In this document: piece by piece, positions 26,131 through 35,369 of the stretch
Position numbering within the stretch: position 1 is the stretch's first letter
Layout of the letters: the number at the start of each line of letters is the position of its first letter
Origin: JBKPNX01 sp046732855
Lineage (GTDB): Bacteria; Pseudomonadota; Alphaproteobacteria; Geminicoccales; Geminicoccaceae
Length of the DNA: 64,000 nt
Assembly: GCA_046732855.1 (NCBI GenBank)
Contig: JBKPNX010000102.1
Span: 1 to 64,000, forward strand
Reading direction: 5' to 3'
Position numbers and translations under genes: made by a program
The notes under the pieces: model-generated
Database searches by the model: none
What the model saw: only the letters and a program-made list of their open reading frames with translations
What the model was told of the DNA's origin: nothing

Positions 26131-27840
26131 CTACTTGATCAGGCCGAGCGCCTCGAGTTTGAGCACGATGCGCTGCGCGGCGACGTCGGGCAACTCGCTT
26201 TCGGTGTGGACCACCACGTCCGGGTCCTCGGGCGGCTCATACGGGTCGTCGATTCCGGTGAAATGGCTCAGCAGGCCGGCGCGCGCCTTGGCGTACAGGC
26301 CTTTGGTGTCGCGCTGCTCGCAGACCTCGAGCGGGGTGGCGACGTAGATTTCGACGAAGGCGCCGTAAGCCTCGACCATCTCGCGCACGCGGCGGCGGAT
26401 GCTCGCGTACGGGGCTATGGGTGCGCAGATCGCGACGCCGCCTGCCTTGGTGATCTCGCTCGCCACGAAACCGATGCGCAGGATGTTGAGATCACGGTGC
26501 TCCTTGGAAAAGCCAAGCTCGCTGGACAGATGCTTGCGCACCAGATCGCCGTCGAGCAGCGTGACCGAGCGGCCGCCGATCTCCAGGAGCTTGATCATCA
26601 AAGCGTTGGCGAGCGTTGACTTCCCGGCGCCCGAGAGGCCGGTGAACAGCACAGTGAAGCCTTGGCGATGCTTGGGGGGATAGCGCCGGCGCAGCTCCTC
26701 GACCACCTCCGGATAAGAGAACCACGCCGGGATCTCGATGCCCTCGCGCAGGCGCCGCCGGAACTCGGTACCGGACAGGTTGAGCACGGTTTCGCCGGGC
26801 TCGACCTCGTCCTGGGGCACGTACTGGCCGCGGTCCTGGACGTAGGCCATTTCCTTGAACGGCACCATCTGGATGCCGATCTCGCACTGCAGCTGCCGCA
26901 GCAGCTCCTGGGCGTCATAGGGACCGTAGAACGGCTTGCCTGCCCGGTCGCTGCCCGGACCGGCGTGGTCGCGCCCGACGATGAAGTGAGTGCAGCCGAA
27001 GTTCTTGCGGATGATCGCGTGCCAGACCGCCTCGCGCGGCCCGGCCATGCGCATTGCGAGCGGCAGCAGGCTGAGCAGCGTGGTCTGCTCGGGATAGGTT
27101 TTGAGCACCTGCTCGTAGCAGCGGACGCGGGCGAAATGGTCGACGTCGCCGGGCTTGGTCTGCCCGACCACGGGGTGGATCAGGAGGTTCGCCTCGGCGA
27201 TCTGGGCCGCGCGCTGGGTCAATTCCTGATGCGCCCGGTGCATCGGATTGCGCGTCTGAAATGCGACCACCCGCTGCCAGCCCCGGCGCGCGAATTTGCT
27301 GCGCAGGTCCTTGGGGTCGTCGCGCAGCTGGGCGAAGTCGTACTCCACCGAGGGGGTGATGCCGGTGAGCGGGCCGCCGACATAGATGGGATTGGTCCTG
27401 TTGAGTAGATAATCGACGCCGGGATGCACCTCGTCGGTCGTGCCGAAGACCGCCGCGGCCTCGCGCCGACGGTCCGGCTCGAAGATCGACTCCACGGTCA
27501 TGGCCGCGATCAAAAATCCTTCCGGGTCACGCAGCCCGATGCGCTGGCCGGGGCGCAGGCCATCGACGAACTTGCGCGAGACGTCGAGGGTGATCGGGAT
27601 CGGCCAGAGCGTGCCGTCGGCCAAGCGCATGCGCTCGAGCACCGGCTCGTAATCGGCCGCGTCGAGGAACCCGGTCAGGGGCGAGAAGCCGCCGTTCAGC
27701 AGCAGCTTCAGGTCGCACAGCTGTCGTTGGCTGAGGTTCCAGGCAGGATATTCGGCCGCCTCCGGCCGGAACGCGGCGGCCTCTTCACTCGGCAGGTAGA
27801 GGACGCGTAGCGTCCCGCCGTGCGGCTCAATCAAGGCCAT
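26131..27840 (-). CDS. sat/cysC: Bifunctional sulfate adenylyltransferase / adenylylsulfate kinase
   Basis: This enzyme activates sulfate to APS and then phosphorylates it to PAPS. The N-terminal ATP sulfurylase (about 1-385) has QTRNPMHRAHQEL (the HxxH-type nucleotide site, about residue 195), GRDHAGPGSD (about 288) and AMRMAGPREAVWHAIIRKN. The C-terminal APS kinase starts near residue 390 with the P-loop FTGLSGAGKST, then LLDGDLVRKHLSSELGFS, DLNILRIGFVASEI and GLYAKARAG. At 569 residues it matches known Sat-APS kinase fusions. It is not beside cysteine-pathway genes but within a polysaccharide region, which suggests PAPS for sulfation. No sulfotransferase is visible in the window. Confidence 0.95.
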   Translation of the reverse strand: MALIEPHGGTLRVLYLPSEEAAAFRPEAAEYPAWNLSQRQLCDLKLLLNGGFSPLTGFLDAADYEPVLERMRLADGTLWPIPITLDVSRKFVDGLRPGQRIGLRDPEGFLIAAMTVESIFEPDRRREAAAVFGTTDEVHPGVDYLLNRTNPIYVGGPLTGITPSVEYDFAQLRDDPKDLRSKFARRGWQRVVAFQTRNPMHRAHQELTQRAAQIAEANLLIHPVVGQTKPGDVDHFARVRCYEQVLKTYPEQTTLLSLLPLAMRMAGPREAVWHAIIRKNFGCTHFIVGRDHAGPGSDRAGKPFYGPYDAQELLRQLQCEIGIQMVPFKEMAYVQDRGQYVPQDEVEPGETVLNLSGTEFRRRLREGIEIPAWFSYPEVVEELRRRYPPKHRQGFTVLFTGLSGAGKSTLANALMIKLLEIGGRSVTLLDGDLVRKHLSSELGFSKEHRDLNILRIGFVASEITKAGGVAICAPIAPYASIRRRVREMVEAYGAFVEIYVATPLEVCEQRDTKGLYAKARAGLLSHFTGIDDPYEPPEDPDVVVHTESELPDVAAQRIVLKLEALGLIK

Positions 27841-28200
27841 AGCAGCTCCAGTTCGTCATTGTTCGTTCCCGCCACTGAGAAGGCGGAGGCAGCCTGCTCG
27901 CGCGCCGCCGCGCCTGACGTCGCGACCCTGCGGGTGAGCGGGCGCCGCCGAGCCAACTCTCACCGATCGACGTGAAACGCCCCCGAACGGCTGTGCGCAG
28001 GCTCGAACCATATATCGCCCCCCATCATGGTTCGTTCGAGCCCCTAGGCCAGATGCCGCGATTCTGAAAGCCATTGGTCATGGCGCCGCTTGGATCTTCG
28101 GGCGTCCATCCTGAGCTCGCGTCAGCATCCACTCATCCGGCAGCTGACCTGGGGCCGCCCGGCCAGTCGACGCGTCGTAGTCGGCTGCGGCCTGCTGCCC
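27841..28200. other. Gap upstream of sat/cysC
   Basis: The 360 bases upstream of the sat/cysC start should contain its promoter. I see no ORF with family features, no hairpin with a T tract and no repeat. Confidence 0.4.
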
Positions 28201-28959
28201 TCAGCGCGGCGCCTCGATATTGATGGTCAGCGTGCGACGGACCGTGTCCGACCCGACACCGGTCATCGGCCGGACCGAATGCCAGGAGTTGAAGGTCTTC
28301 ACAAAAATGACAGCCTGGTTGGCCAGGAACTCATAAGTATGCAGAACTTCCATGTCCTCAAAGGCTGCCAGGCGGTTGAGGTGGTTGAAACGGTAGCGGT
28401 CCGCCTTGGGCTGGTTGACATCCGTGCCACCCCCAAACGAGCGGTTCCACTCACCGTTGCGAACAATCGACACGATCATCGTCACGATCTTTGTCGGCGC
28501 ATCGGTATGCGGGACCAAATGACCGCCGTCGGCTGGCAGCGCCGAGAACTCGAAACGGGCCTTGAGGGGAACATATCGTGGTGACGGTCGCCTTCGGGCG
28601 AGGTTTTTCAGCTGTCGGCTCAACTGCTTGGCTGGCGGTATATAACGATAGCCCAGATCGATGTCGTGCTGTCTCAACATCTCCATGACGCCGTAAGGGA
28701 AATCGCGGCTCTTGATCCAGGCATACATATTGCGCCACAGCGGGTTCCCGTTCACAAAATCAAGGTAGTTTTTCCTGTTTTCCTTCTCAGACAAGGTGTA
28801 CTTGCGCCCCTTTTTGCCCATCTCTTCAAAGCTTTCGAAGATATCCAGAGGTGGGAAATTGCTTACCATCTCCTCGTACAAGTCCGGCTTCATTATCGGT
28901 GTCGCCAGGCCAATCGGAAAAGGGTCATATCTGAACTTAACCTGGTCGTAGGAAAACAT
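28201..28959 (-). CDS. 2-oxoglutarate/Fe(II)-dependent oxygenase-like protein
   Basis: This 252-residue soluble protein is predicted to be a 2OG-Fe(II) dioxygenase. PHTDAPTK (about residue 150) supplies the HxD pair, NSWHSVRPM (about 225) the distal histidine, and RRTLTINIE (about 242) the arginine that binds 2-oxoglutarate. The three iron ligands have the right order and spacing for a double-stranded beta-helix enzyme. It is followed upstream, 57 bases away on the same strand, by a TylF-type methyltransferase and an ABC exporter. Hydroxylation of a glycan, lipid or small exported molecule is plausible but unproven. Confidence 0.75.
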   Translation of the reverse strand: MFSYDQVKFRYDPFPIGLATPIMKPDLYEEMVSNFPPLDIFESFEEMGKKGRKYTLSEKENRKNYLDFVNGNPLWRNMYAWIKSRDFPYGVMEMLRQHDIDLGYRYIPPAKQLSRQLKNLARRRPSPRYVPLKARFEFSALPADGGHLVPHTDAPTKIVTMIVSIVRNGEWNRSFGGGTDVNQPKADRYRFNHLNRLAAFEDMEVLHTYEFLANQAVIFVKTFNSWHSVRPMTGVGSDTVRRTLTINIEAPR

Positions 28960-29016
28960 AGGCCGCCGTCCTGGGGTGCATTTGGTGTTTGGCTTGGTCG
29001 ATGCGACTAGCCGGCT

Positions 29017-29838
29017 CTAAGGCACAACGCCGATCACGCTGCGTCGGACCTTGGTGAGGAGGACCGGAATCTTGTGGCGGTCCAGATACTCGTCGACCGC
29101 ATCGCGATTGCCCGACCAGTAGAAGTAGTCGTCGACGATCAGGACGCCGCCGGGCACCATCAAGGGCATCAGGTGTTCGACCTGATGCCGCGTTGATTCG
29201 TACCAGTCAGTGTCCAAGTGCAAAATGGCGATCGGTCCCGGCAGCGTGCGGGGCAGCGTGTCCTCCACCTTGCCCTCGATCAGGATGAACTTCTTCTGGT
29301 CATAGGGGACCGTGGCGAGGTTGTGGCGCACCATGTCGATGCTGGCGCAGCACCAGTCGGACGAATCAGCGCCCGTCCGCCGCCCTTCGAAGTAGGCGAT
29401 GGTGTCGAGCTTGTTGGCCAGTGATCGATCGCGCTGCCCGGGTCGCGGCATGCCGGCAAAGGTGTCGTACAGGTAGAAGCGCCGATCGTTCGATCCCAGC
29501 TGGTTGAGGGTCAGCGCCGCGGCCATGATCGCACCGCCCCGCCACACCCCGCACTCGACGATGTCGCCGCGGATGCCATGCTTGCAGATGTATCGCACCG
29601 CGACGATGAACGCGTAGAGCTTTTCGGGGTCCATCATCGTCTGGTCCTTGACCTTGACGATGGTCTCCTGGGCGTCGGCATCGAAGTCGTAGAGTGCCCG
29701 CTGGAACTTTTTGGCTCTGCGGCTTTCGACAGAGCGCTGTTTGATGGCAGGGAGCCAATCACTCAACAACGACATGCGACCGTTCCAGGGTACCCCCACG
29801 GAGGTCAGGAAGTCACGACAGGCGCGCGCCCAAGTCAC
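29017..29838 (-). CDS. TylF/macrocin-O-methyltransferase-family protein
   Basis: This 273-residue SAM-dependent methyltransferase resembles TylF, which O-methylates deoxysugars. GDIVECGVWRGGAIM (about residue 92) is the SAM-binding loop. LYDTFAGMPRPG follows, then IAILHLDTDWYESTRHQVEH and LIVDDYFYWSG (about 243), whose aspartates bind the divalent metal in this family. The GTG start at 29838 overlaps the exporter stop as GTGA, so translation is probably coupled. ATG 29775 (MSLLSDWLPA) is an alternative. By context it would methylate a sugar in the same pathway as the exporter and oxygenase. Confidence 0.88.
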   Translation of the reverse strand: MTWARACRDFLTSVGVPWNGRMSLLSDWLPAIKQRSVESRRAKKFQRALYDFDADAQETIVKVKDQTMMDPEKLYAFIVAVRYICKHGIRGDIVECGVWRGGAIMAAALTLNQLGSNDRRFYLYDTFAGMPRPGQRDRSLANKLDTIAYFEGRRTGADSSDWCCASIDMVRHNLATVPYDQKKFILIEGKVEDTLPRTLPGPIAILHLDTDWYESTRHQVEHLMPLMVPGGVLIVDDYFYWSGNRDAVDEYLDRHKIPVLLTKVRRSVIGVVP

Positions 29839-31583
29839 AACCGCAGGGTTCGCGCTGAGTCAAGCCTGTCGAGCGTCACGACCCGCGGCGCAGCCGAGGT
29901 TTCGATCGCTCTCCCGGCCTCGATCCGATAGATCAGGTCGGCGATCTCCAGGAACGCCGGGCGGTGGGTGATGGCGAGCACGGCCATCTCGCCGGCCAGC
30001 TGGCGAATGCCGCGGCAGATCTGCCATTCGGTCTCGGGGTCCAGCGCGCTCGTGACCTCATCCAAGATCAACAGGCGCGGCCGGGCAACCAGGGCGCGAG
30101 CGAGCGCGATGCGCTGGCGCTCGCCGCCCGACAGCTTGGCGCCACTTTCGCCGACGGGGGTCATCAGGCCGTCGGGCAGCCGCCGCACGAACTCCCACGC
30201 CCCGGCCAGCTCGAGCGCGTGCCGAACCTCGGCCTCACCGATCCGGCGGTCGCCCAGCGCGACATTGGCGAAGATGCTGTCGTGGAACAGCACCAGCTCC
30301 TGGGGCACGTAGCCGACCAGGCTGCGCCAACTGGCGAGATCGATCTCGCGCAAGGGCACGTCGTCCAGCAGCACCTGGCCCTGATCGGGCTGGTACAGGC
30401 CGAGGATCAGATCGGCGATCGTGGTCTTCCCCGCGCCGGACAGTCCGGTGAGCACGGTCACCTGGCCGGCCGGCACGACAAGCGACAAGGCGGCCAGCAC
30501 CGGCGTGCCGACATGGCCGAAGCTGACCTCCATCAGGCGGCATTCCCGTTCGAACACAGCTTGCCGCCGGCCCGGATTGGGTTCAGGCGCGGCAGCTGTC
30601 TCGGTGATCAGCTCCTGAACTTCGAGGAAGGCGCTCTCGACCATGAGTGCCTTTTGAAATTGCTGCTGGATTTTGGCAACGCCGCTGGTGGTCCTGCTCA
30701 GCAACAGACCGACTACGACCAGGTCTACGAGCGGCACCCGCCAAACGCTGATCGCCACGAAGAATCCCGCGCCAAGACACATTGCCGCGAGGATTTCGTT
30801 GCCATTCCTCAGCCCTTCCGCGCTGACCACCTGGTTGCGCAGCGCTTTCTTGAGCGCGGCGGTCTTCTCCTCCAGCAGGTTGGTGAAGGCGCGCTCCTTG
30901 GCCATGGCGCGCAGAGGCTTCACGTTGTTCAGCGTATCCAGCAGGAAGGTGACCAGCTCCCTGGTCCACCGGGTCTGGCGGGCGCCCGCCTTGCGCGCCG
31001 CGCGCACGAGGTAATGCAGGAGCAAGGTCATCACGCCGCCGACGCCGAGGGAGGCGAGCGCGAGCGGCCACGACACGATGAACGCGACGACCAGATAGCC
31101 GGCGGTCTGGATCACCTGAGCGAAGAACATGGCCGCGAGATAGTAGGCACGGCCGGCCCGATCGGCCTGTCCGCCCATCGCGCTCGCGACCCGGCCGGAG
31201 CGATGCTGGACTAGATAATCCCAGCGCGCTCGAAACAGGTTCTGAATCAAGCGTGCCTGAAGCCTGGTTGAGAACTCGGCGACCGCGTAGCCGACATGGC
31301 GCATCGCCACGAGCGTGAGCAGCGACCGGACGATCAGCGTGCACACGAAGAACACGACCAGTGTGCCGACATTGAGCGGCAACCCCACGGCCTCCGCCCA
31401 GCCGCGGGTGAACTCGATGACCGGCGAGGTCTCCGTCTGTGCGGGATCGGTGACGATCCATAGCAGCGGGACCAGGCTGGCGAAGCCGATGCCCTCGACC
31501 ACGCTGGCCACCAACAGGCAGCCCACCACGGTCCACGGGTTGATCCTCTCCGCCTTGAAGAACAGTCGAACGATGTTGCGCAA
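29835..31583 (-). CDS. ABC exporter, fused membrane and ATPase domains
   Basis: This half-transporter of about 582 residues would homodimerise and export a lipid, lipid-linked glycan or small molecule. The membrane domain (about 1-320) has six hydrophobic segments. The ATPase domain shows Walker A GLSGAGKTTIADL (about residue 378), GYVPQELVLFHDSI (Q-loop), LSGGERQRIALARAL (about 484), LLILDEVTSALD (Walker B) and AITHR (H-loop). No ATG precedes the first helix. TTG 31583 gives MRNIVRLFFKAE, and GTG 31631 is an alternative. The same frame runs on to 33329, but that part is antisense to the ppc-like gene and is not coding. It leads a unit with the TylF-like and oxygenase genes. Confidence 0.9.
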   Translation of the reverse strand: MRNIVRLFFKAERINPWTVVGCLLVASVVEGIGFASLVPLLWIVTDPAQTETSPVIEFTRGWAEAVGLPLNVGTLVVFFVCTLIVRSLLTLVAMRHVGYAVAEFSTRLQARLIQNLFRARWDYLVQHRSGRVASAMGGQADRAGRAYYLAAMFFAQVIQTAGYLVVAFIVSWPLALASLGVGGVMTLLLHYLVRAARKAGARQTRWTRELVTFLLDTLNNVKPLRAMAKERAFTNLLEEKTAALKKALRNQVVSAEGLRNGNEILAAMCLGAGFFVAISVWRVPLVDLVVVGLLLSRTTSGVAKIQQQFQKALMVESAFLEVQELITETAAAPEPNPGRRQAVFERECRLMEVSFGHVGTPVLAALSLVVPAGQVTVLTGLSGAGKTTIADLILGLYQPDQGQVLLDDVPLREIDLASWRSLVGYVPQELVLFHDSIFANVALGDRRIGEAEVRHALELAGAWEFVRRLPDGLMTPVGESGAKLSGGERQRIALARALVARPRLLILDEVTSALDPETEWQICRGIRQLAGEMAVLAITHRPAFLEIADLIYRIEAGRAIETSAAPRVVTLDRLDSARTLRL

Positions 31584-32150
31584 GCTAGCTGTCGCACGCT
31601 GGCCGCGTGGCCGCCTCAGGGCGCCGAGCACGGCATGGCTGGCCCGCCCAGGCGGCAGACCCGTATCGTCCGCGCCGCGGGCGCACTCGGTCCACGATGC
31701 GGCGCGCGAGAGATACCGCCCGAGGCTGGAGAGTGTCAACGTCCGGTGCCAGCAACGCCGCCCATGCTCCGGCGCCCAGGCGCGGCCCTCAATTCGCAGG
31801 GGCTCACCTTGACCTCCCTGGGCGGAAAGGTGATCGGGAATCCCGTGGCCAAGGGCTTTAGCGAGCAAAGACAGTCCGGTCCTCGAACTGCTCCGCGGAC
31901 CCGAGCGGCGCCGCTTCGGGTTTTGCTCATGAACGACGCTGCGGACGCCGCGGTGATCTCGACCGCGCCGCCGCGAAGGAGCTCGCATCGGCCGCCAGGC
32001 AATCCCCGGCCCGGGTCCGGCATGAGCAAGTGGCGGACCCTGCCGAGGCTCACTTCGCCACCTGGGCCCGATTCCCACCCCTGCGCCATCGCCTTGGCAC
32101 GAGTCTTGCCGTAAAGCTGATGACCAGGAGAGCATTCGGAGCTCGCGCCA
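31584..32150. other. Divergent promoter region between ABC exporter and ppc-like gene
   Basis: This 567-base stretch separates two divergently transcribed genes and should hold both promoters. The minus-strand frame of the exporter stays open across it, but its composition is not protein-like. I see no RNA gene or clear operator. The exporter start may lie a little inside this region. Confidence 0.4.
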
Positions 32151-35100
32151 ATGCGACCAACCCGTGACACGATCGAGCACCGCCGAACGGCCAAGCGGAG
32201 CGAAGGCCGGTCGGTGGCGATCCTGAATGCCAACCCGCGTGTCTCCGGGGATGAGAAGGCGCCCGCGGCGCCTGCGATGGGTGATCCGATCGATGGGCTG
32301 CTGACGGAGTTGAAGACCACCCTCGCGGGCCTGCGCCGGCGCGCCGACGCCGATCCCTCGAGCAATCCCATCGAGCTGCTTGCGTTGGCGATCAAGGAGA
32401 GAATCGATGCGGGCGCGCTGCCGACGGAGGTGATCGAGCAACTGATCCAGCGGCTCTCGGTCGAGGCTTTCGGACGCCGGGCGGAGCGCCTGCGCCGCTA
32501 CCTGGGCGAGACCGAGCGTGCGGCCAATCTGCAGCGCCTGCGGACGATGATTTACGGTCTGACCTCCGACGGCGCGCGCGCGCAGAGGGTCTCTTTCGAA
32601 GAGTTCCGGCAGCGCGTCGAGCGGCCGCGCTTTGGCGTGGTGTTCACCGCGCATCCGACCTTTGCCCTGGCGCGCGGAGTGCAGCAGGCGCTGGTCGAGC
32701 TGGCGCTGGGCGTCACCGCGGCCGATGAACCGCTCGATGCTGCACGCCGCGCGGCCCTGCTCGGCCGGCTCGCTCAGGTCGAGCACCGCCCCGATCAGCC
32801 GCTCGACCTGGACGAGGAGCATCGCCAGTCCCTGGCGGCCATCACCAACCTGCACACCGCGCTGGATCGACTGTGCAGGCTGGTGCTTGACGTCGCGAGG
32901 GAAGTCTATCCGGAGCGCTGGACCGAGCTGAACCCCAATCTTATCACTATCGCCAGCTGGGTCGGCCACGATCTCGATGGACGCTCCGACATTCCGTGGA
33001 CCGCCAGCATGGCCAAGCGCCTGCGCCTGCAGGCCCTTCAGCTGGAGCACTGCCGCGATGAAGCGCGCCGCCTGCGAGCCATGGCCGAGCAGGGCTCTGC
33101 GCTGGGCGACGTCCTCGATCTGCTGGACGCCCGCCTGACGCTCGCGCTCAAGCAGGCGGAGGAGGAGGTCGCGGTATTCGGCGCCAGGGCACCGACCGAC
33201 CCAGTCGACTTCCGCCGCGAACTCGCCCGCGCCGGCCGAACGATGTATGCCGGGCGCGCCGCCCGCCTGGTCCGTCCGGGCAGCCTGATCGAGCTGATCG
33301 AGCGCGCGCTGACGATGGCTGAGGGCCATGCCTTACGGTGCGAGCTGTGCGTGCTGCGCGCCCGGATGAAGTCATTCGGGCTCGGCCTCGCCCACACCCA
33401 CGTCCGACTGAACGCGCGGCAGCTGCACAACGCGATCCGCAAAACGATCGGCATGGATCACCCGCCCGACGATCCGAGCCACCGGATCACCTACCTCAAC
33501 GCGATCAGCGCGCTGATCGACCGTGTGGTGCCGACGCAGATCAACTTCGGCTCGCTCGCCGCCGAGAAGGCGACCGCGAAACGCCTGTTCATGATCATCG
33601 CGCAGACGCTGAAGTACGTCGACTCGAGCCAGCCGATCCGTTTTCTGATCGCCGAGTGCGAGAGCGGCTTCACGCTGTTGACGGCGCTCTACTTCGCCAA
33701 GCTGTTCGGGGTCGAGGACAAGGTCGAGATCTCGCCGCTGTTCGAGACCCGCCTCGGCCTGGAACGTGGCGCCGACGTGATCGCCGAAGCGCTCGGCGTG
33801 GACAGCTTTCGCGCCCATGTCCGTCGCCAAGGCCGTCTGCACGTCCAGACCGGCTTCTCCGATGCCGGGCGCTATCTCGGGCAGATCGCGGCGGCGCACG
33901 CGATCGAGCGACTGCGCATCGCGGTCGGGCGGGCGCTCGCCGCGCGCGGGTTGCACGAGGTCGAGCTGGTGATTTTTGACACGCACGGCGAATCGATGGG
34001 TCGTGGCGGCCACCCCGAGAGCCTGGCGGATCGCCTGGCATACGTCGACTCGCCCGCCACGCGCGCTGGATTTGCTCGGCTCGGCGTGCGCCACAAGCAG
34101 GAGGTCAGCTTCCAGGGCGGCGATGGCTATCTGCCGTTCATCACGCCGGAGTGCGCCTTCGCCGCGCTCTGCCGCATTCTCGAGCACACGCTCGCTCCTC
34201 CGGCGGAGGGCGACGATCCGTTCTACGCCGAGACTGATTACACCGAGGAATTCTTCGCTACGATCGAAGGCTTCAACCGGGCGGTCATGGACGATCCGGC
34301 GTACGGCGCCCTACTCGGGGCCTACGGCACCAACCTCCTGTACACTACCGGATCGCGGCCGGCGCGGCGTCAGCACGACACCTGGTCGGGGCAGATCAAC
34401 CTGGAGCATCCGAGCCAGCTGCGCGCCATCCCGCATAACGCCATCCTGCAGCAGCTCGGCTTTCTCGCTAACGTGATTGGCGGCGTCGGCCGGGCGGTCA
34501 CCAAGGACCCGGAGCGCTTCCAGCGCCTGTACCAGACATCGCCGCGCTTTCGCCGCCTCATGACCATGGTCGAGCACGCCTTCAAATACAGCGATCTTGC
34601 GGTGCTCGAGGCGTACATCGACCTGTTCGATCCCGGCTTTTGGCTGAGGCTTGCGGCGCGCAGCGACGAGCCGCGGGTCGAGGAGCTGCTCGAGCTTGCC
34701 GTGGTGATGGAGCGGGCGGCCCTGCACGAGCGCCTCGAGCGCATCTGGCGGGCCTTCCTGCGCGATTACCTTGCGCTGGCGGCGGCGTTACGCGAGCACC
34801 GCCGGCGGACCCGCGACTCCGGCGCCGAGCCGATCGCGGTCGATGCCGCGTCGCGCGACAGCATGCACCAGCTGAACGCGTTGCGTATCGCTTTGATCCA
34901 GGAGCTCTATCGGCTCGCGAGCCACGTGCCCGACTTCAGCGATCGCCACGAGCTGACCCGCGACGGGCTGCTCGCGCGCCTCGTGCAACTCGACATCGAC
35001 GCCTCGCTCGCCAAGCTCGGCGAGATCTTTCCGATGACCGAGGGTGACGACGAGGCGCTCGATTTCGGCGAGCCGAGCACCTACGAGAGCGCCGAGGGTC

Positions 35101-35210
35101 AGTCCTACCGCCAGGAGCACGTCCTGATCTTCCAGCCGATGGGGCGGCTGTACGAGCTGATCCGCCGGATCAGCTCGGCGATCATCTACAACGTCGGCGC
35201 GCTCGGCTGA
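32151..35210 (+). CDS. Divergent phosphoenolpyruvate carboxylase-family protein
   Basis: Phosphoenolpyruvate carboxylase adds bicarbonate to PEP to give oxaloacetate. This 1019-residue protein keeps several core motifs. FTAHPTFALARG (about residue 165) holds the histidine of TAHPTE. VRLNARQLHNAIRK (about 418) keeps the arginine of the LDIRQE block. HGESMGRGGHP (about 611) keeps the final GRGG but is two residues shorter than HGRGGSxGRGG. RAIPHNAILQQLGF corresponds to RAIPWxFxWTQ. Other blocks are altered: the usual SDSxKDGG loop reads VSFQGGDGYLPF, and the C terminus is YNVGALG, not NTG. Activity is thus uncertain. The start may be 32214 or 32277. Confidence 0.8.
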   Translation: MRPTRDTIEHRRTAKRSEGRSVAILNANPRVSGDEKAPAAPAMGDPIDGLLTELKTTLAGLRRRADADPSSNPIELLALAIKERIDAGALPTEVIEQLIQRLSVEAFGRRAERLRRYLGETERAANLQRLRTMIYGLTSDGARAQRVSFEEFRQRVERPRFGVVFTAHPTFALARGVQQALVELALGVTAADEPLDAARRAALLGRLAQVEHRPDQPLDLDEEHRQSLAAITNLHTALDRLCRLVLDVAREVYPERWTELNPNLITIASWVGHDLDGRSDIPWTASMAKRLRLQALQLEHCRDEARRLRAMAEQGSALGDVLDLLDARLTLALKQAEEEVAVFGARAPTDPVDFRRELARAGRTMYAGRAARLVRPGSLIELIERALTMAEGHALRCELCVLRARMKSFGLGLAHTHVRLNARQLHNAIRKTIGMDHPPDDPSHRITYLNAISALIDRVVPTQINFGSLAAEKATAKRLFMIIAQTLKYVDSSQPIRFLIAECESGFTLLTALYFAKLFGVEDKVEISPLFETRLGLERGADVIAEALGVDSFRAHVRRQGRLHVQTGFSDAGRYLGQIAAAHAIERLRIAVGRALAARGLHEVELVIFDTHGESMGRGGHPESLADRLAYVDSPATRAGFARLGVRHKQEVSFQGGDGYLPFITPECAFAALCRILEHTLAPPAEGDDPFYAETDYTEEFFATIEGFNRAVMDDPAYGALLGAYGTNLLYTTGSRPARRQHDTWSGQINLEHPSQLRAIPHNAILQQLGFLANVIGGVGRAVTKDPERFQRLYQTSPRFRRLMTMVEHAFKYSDLAVLEAYIDLFDPGFWLRLAARSDEPRVEELLELAVVMERAALHERLERIWRAFLRDYLALAAALREHRRRTRDSGAEPIAVDAASRDSMHQLNALRIALIQELYRLASHVPDFSDRHELTRDGLLARLVQLDIDASLAKLGEIFPMTEGDDEALDFGEPSTYESAEGQSYRQEHVLIFQPMGRLYELIRRISSAIIYNVGALG

Positions 35211-35357
35211 CCAGCCGGGCCCCGCGTCTGCCCCGGCAACGCCGCCGGACAAACAGCGCGGAGCCCTTTGCAAGCCATTCGGTACTTGCGCTAACGTTTG
35301 CCCCAAGCTTCGGCGCCGCCGTGCGGGAACGGTGCTCGAGCAACAAAGAAATCAGCC

Positions 35358-35363
35358 AGGAGG
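35358..35363 (+). promoter_or_regulatory. Ribosome binding site deciding the start at 35370
   Basis: A perfect AGGAGG lies six bases before ATG 35370. It rejects the longer in-frame start at 35298, which has no such site. Confidence 0.85.
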
Positions 35364-35369
35364 CGAACC

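Noticed and set aside
29835..33329. A single 1164-residue minus-strand open frame covering the ABC exporter and the region antisense to ppc
   Set aside because: Only the last 582 codons look like a transporter. The upstream part is antisense to the ppc-like gene, has random composition and no family motif. The long open frame is an effect of high GC content.
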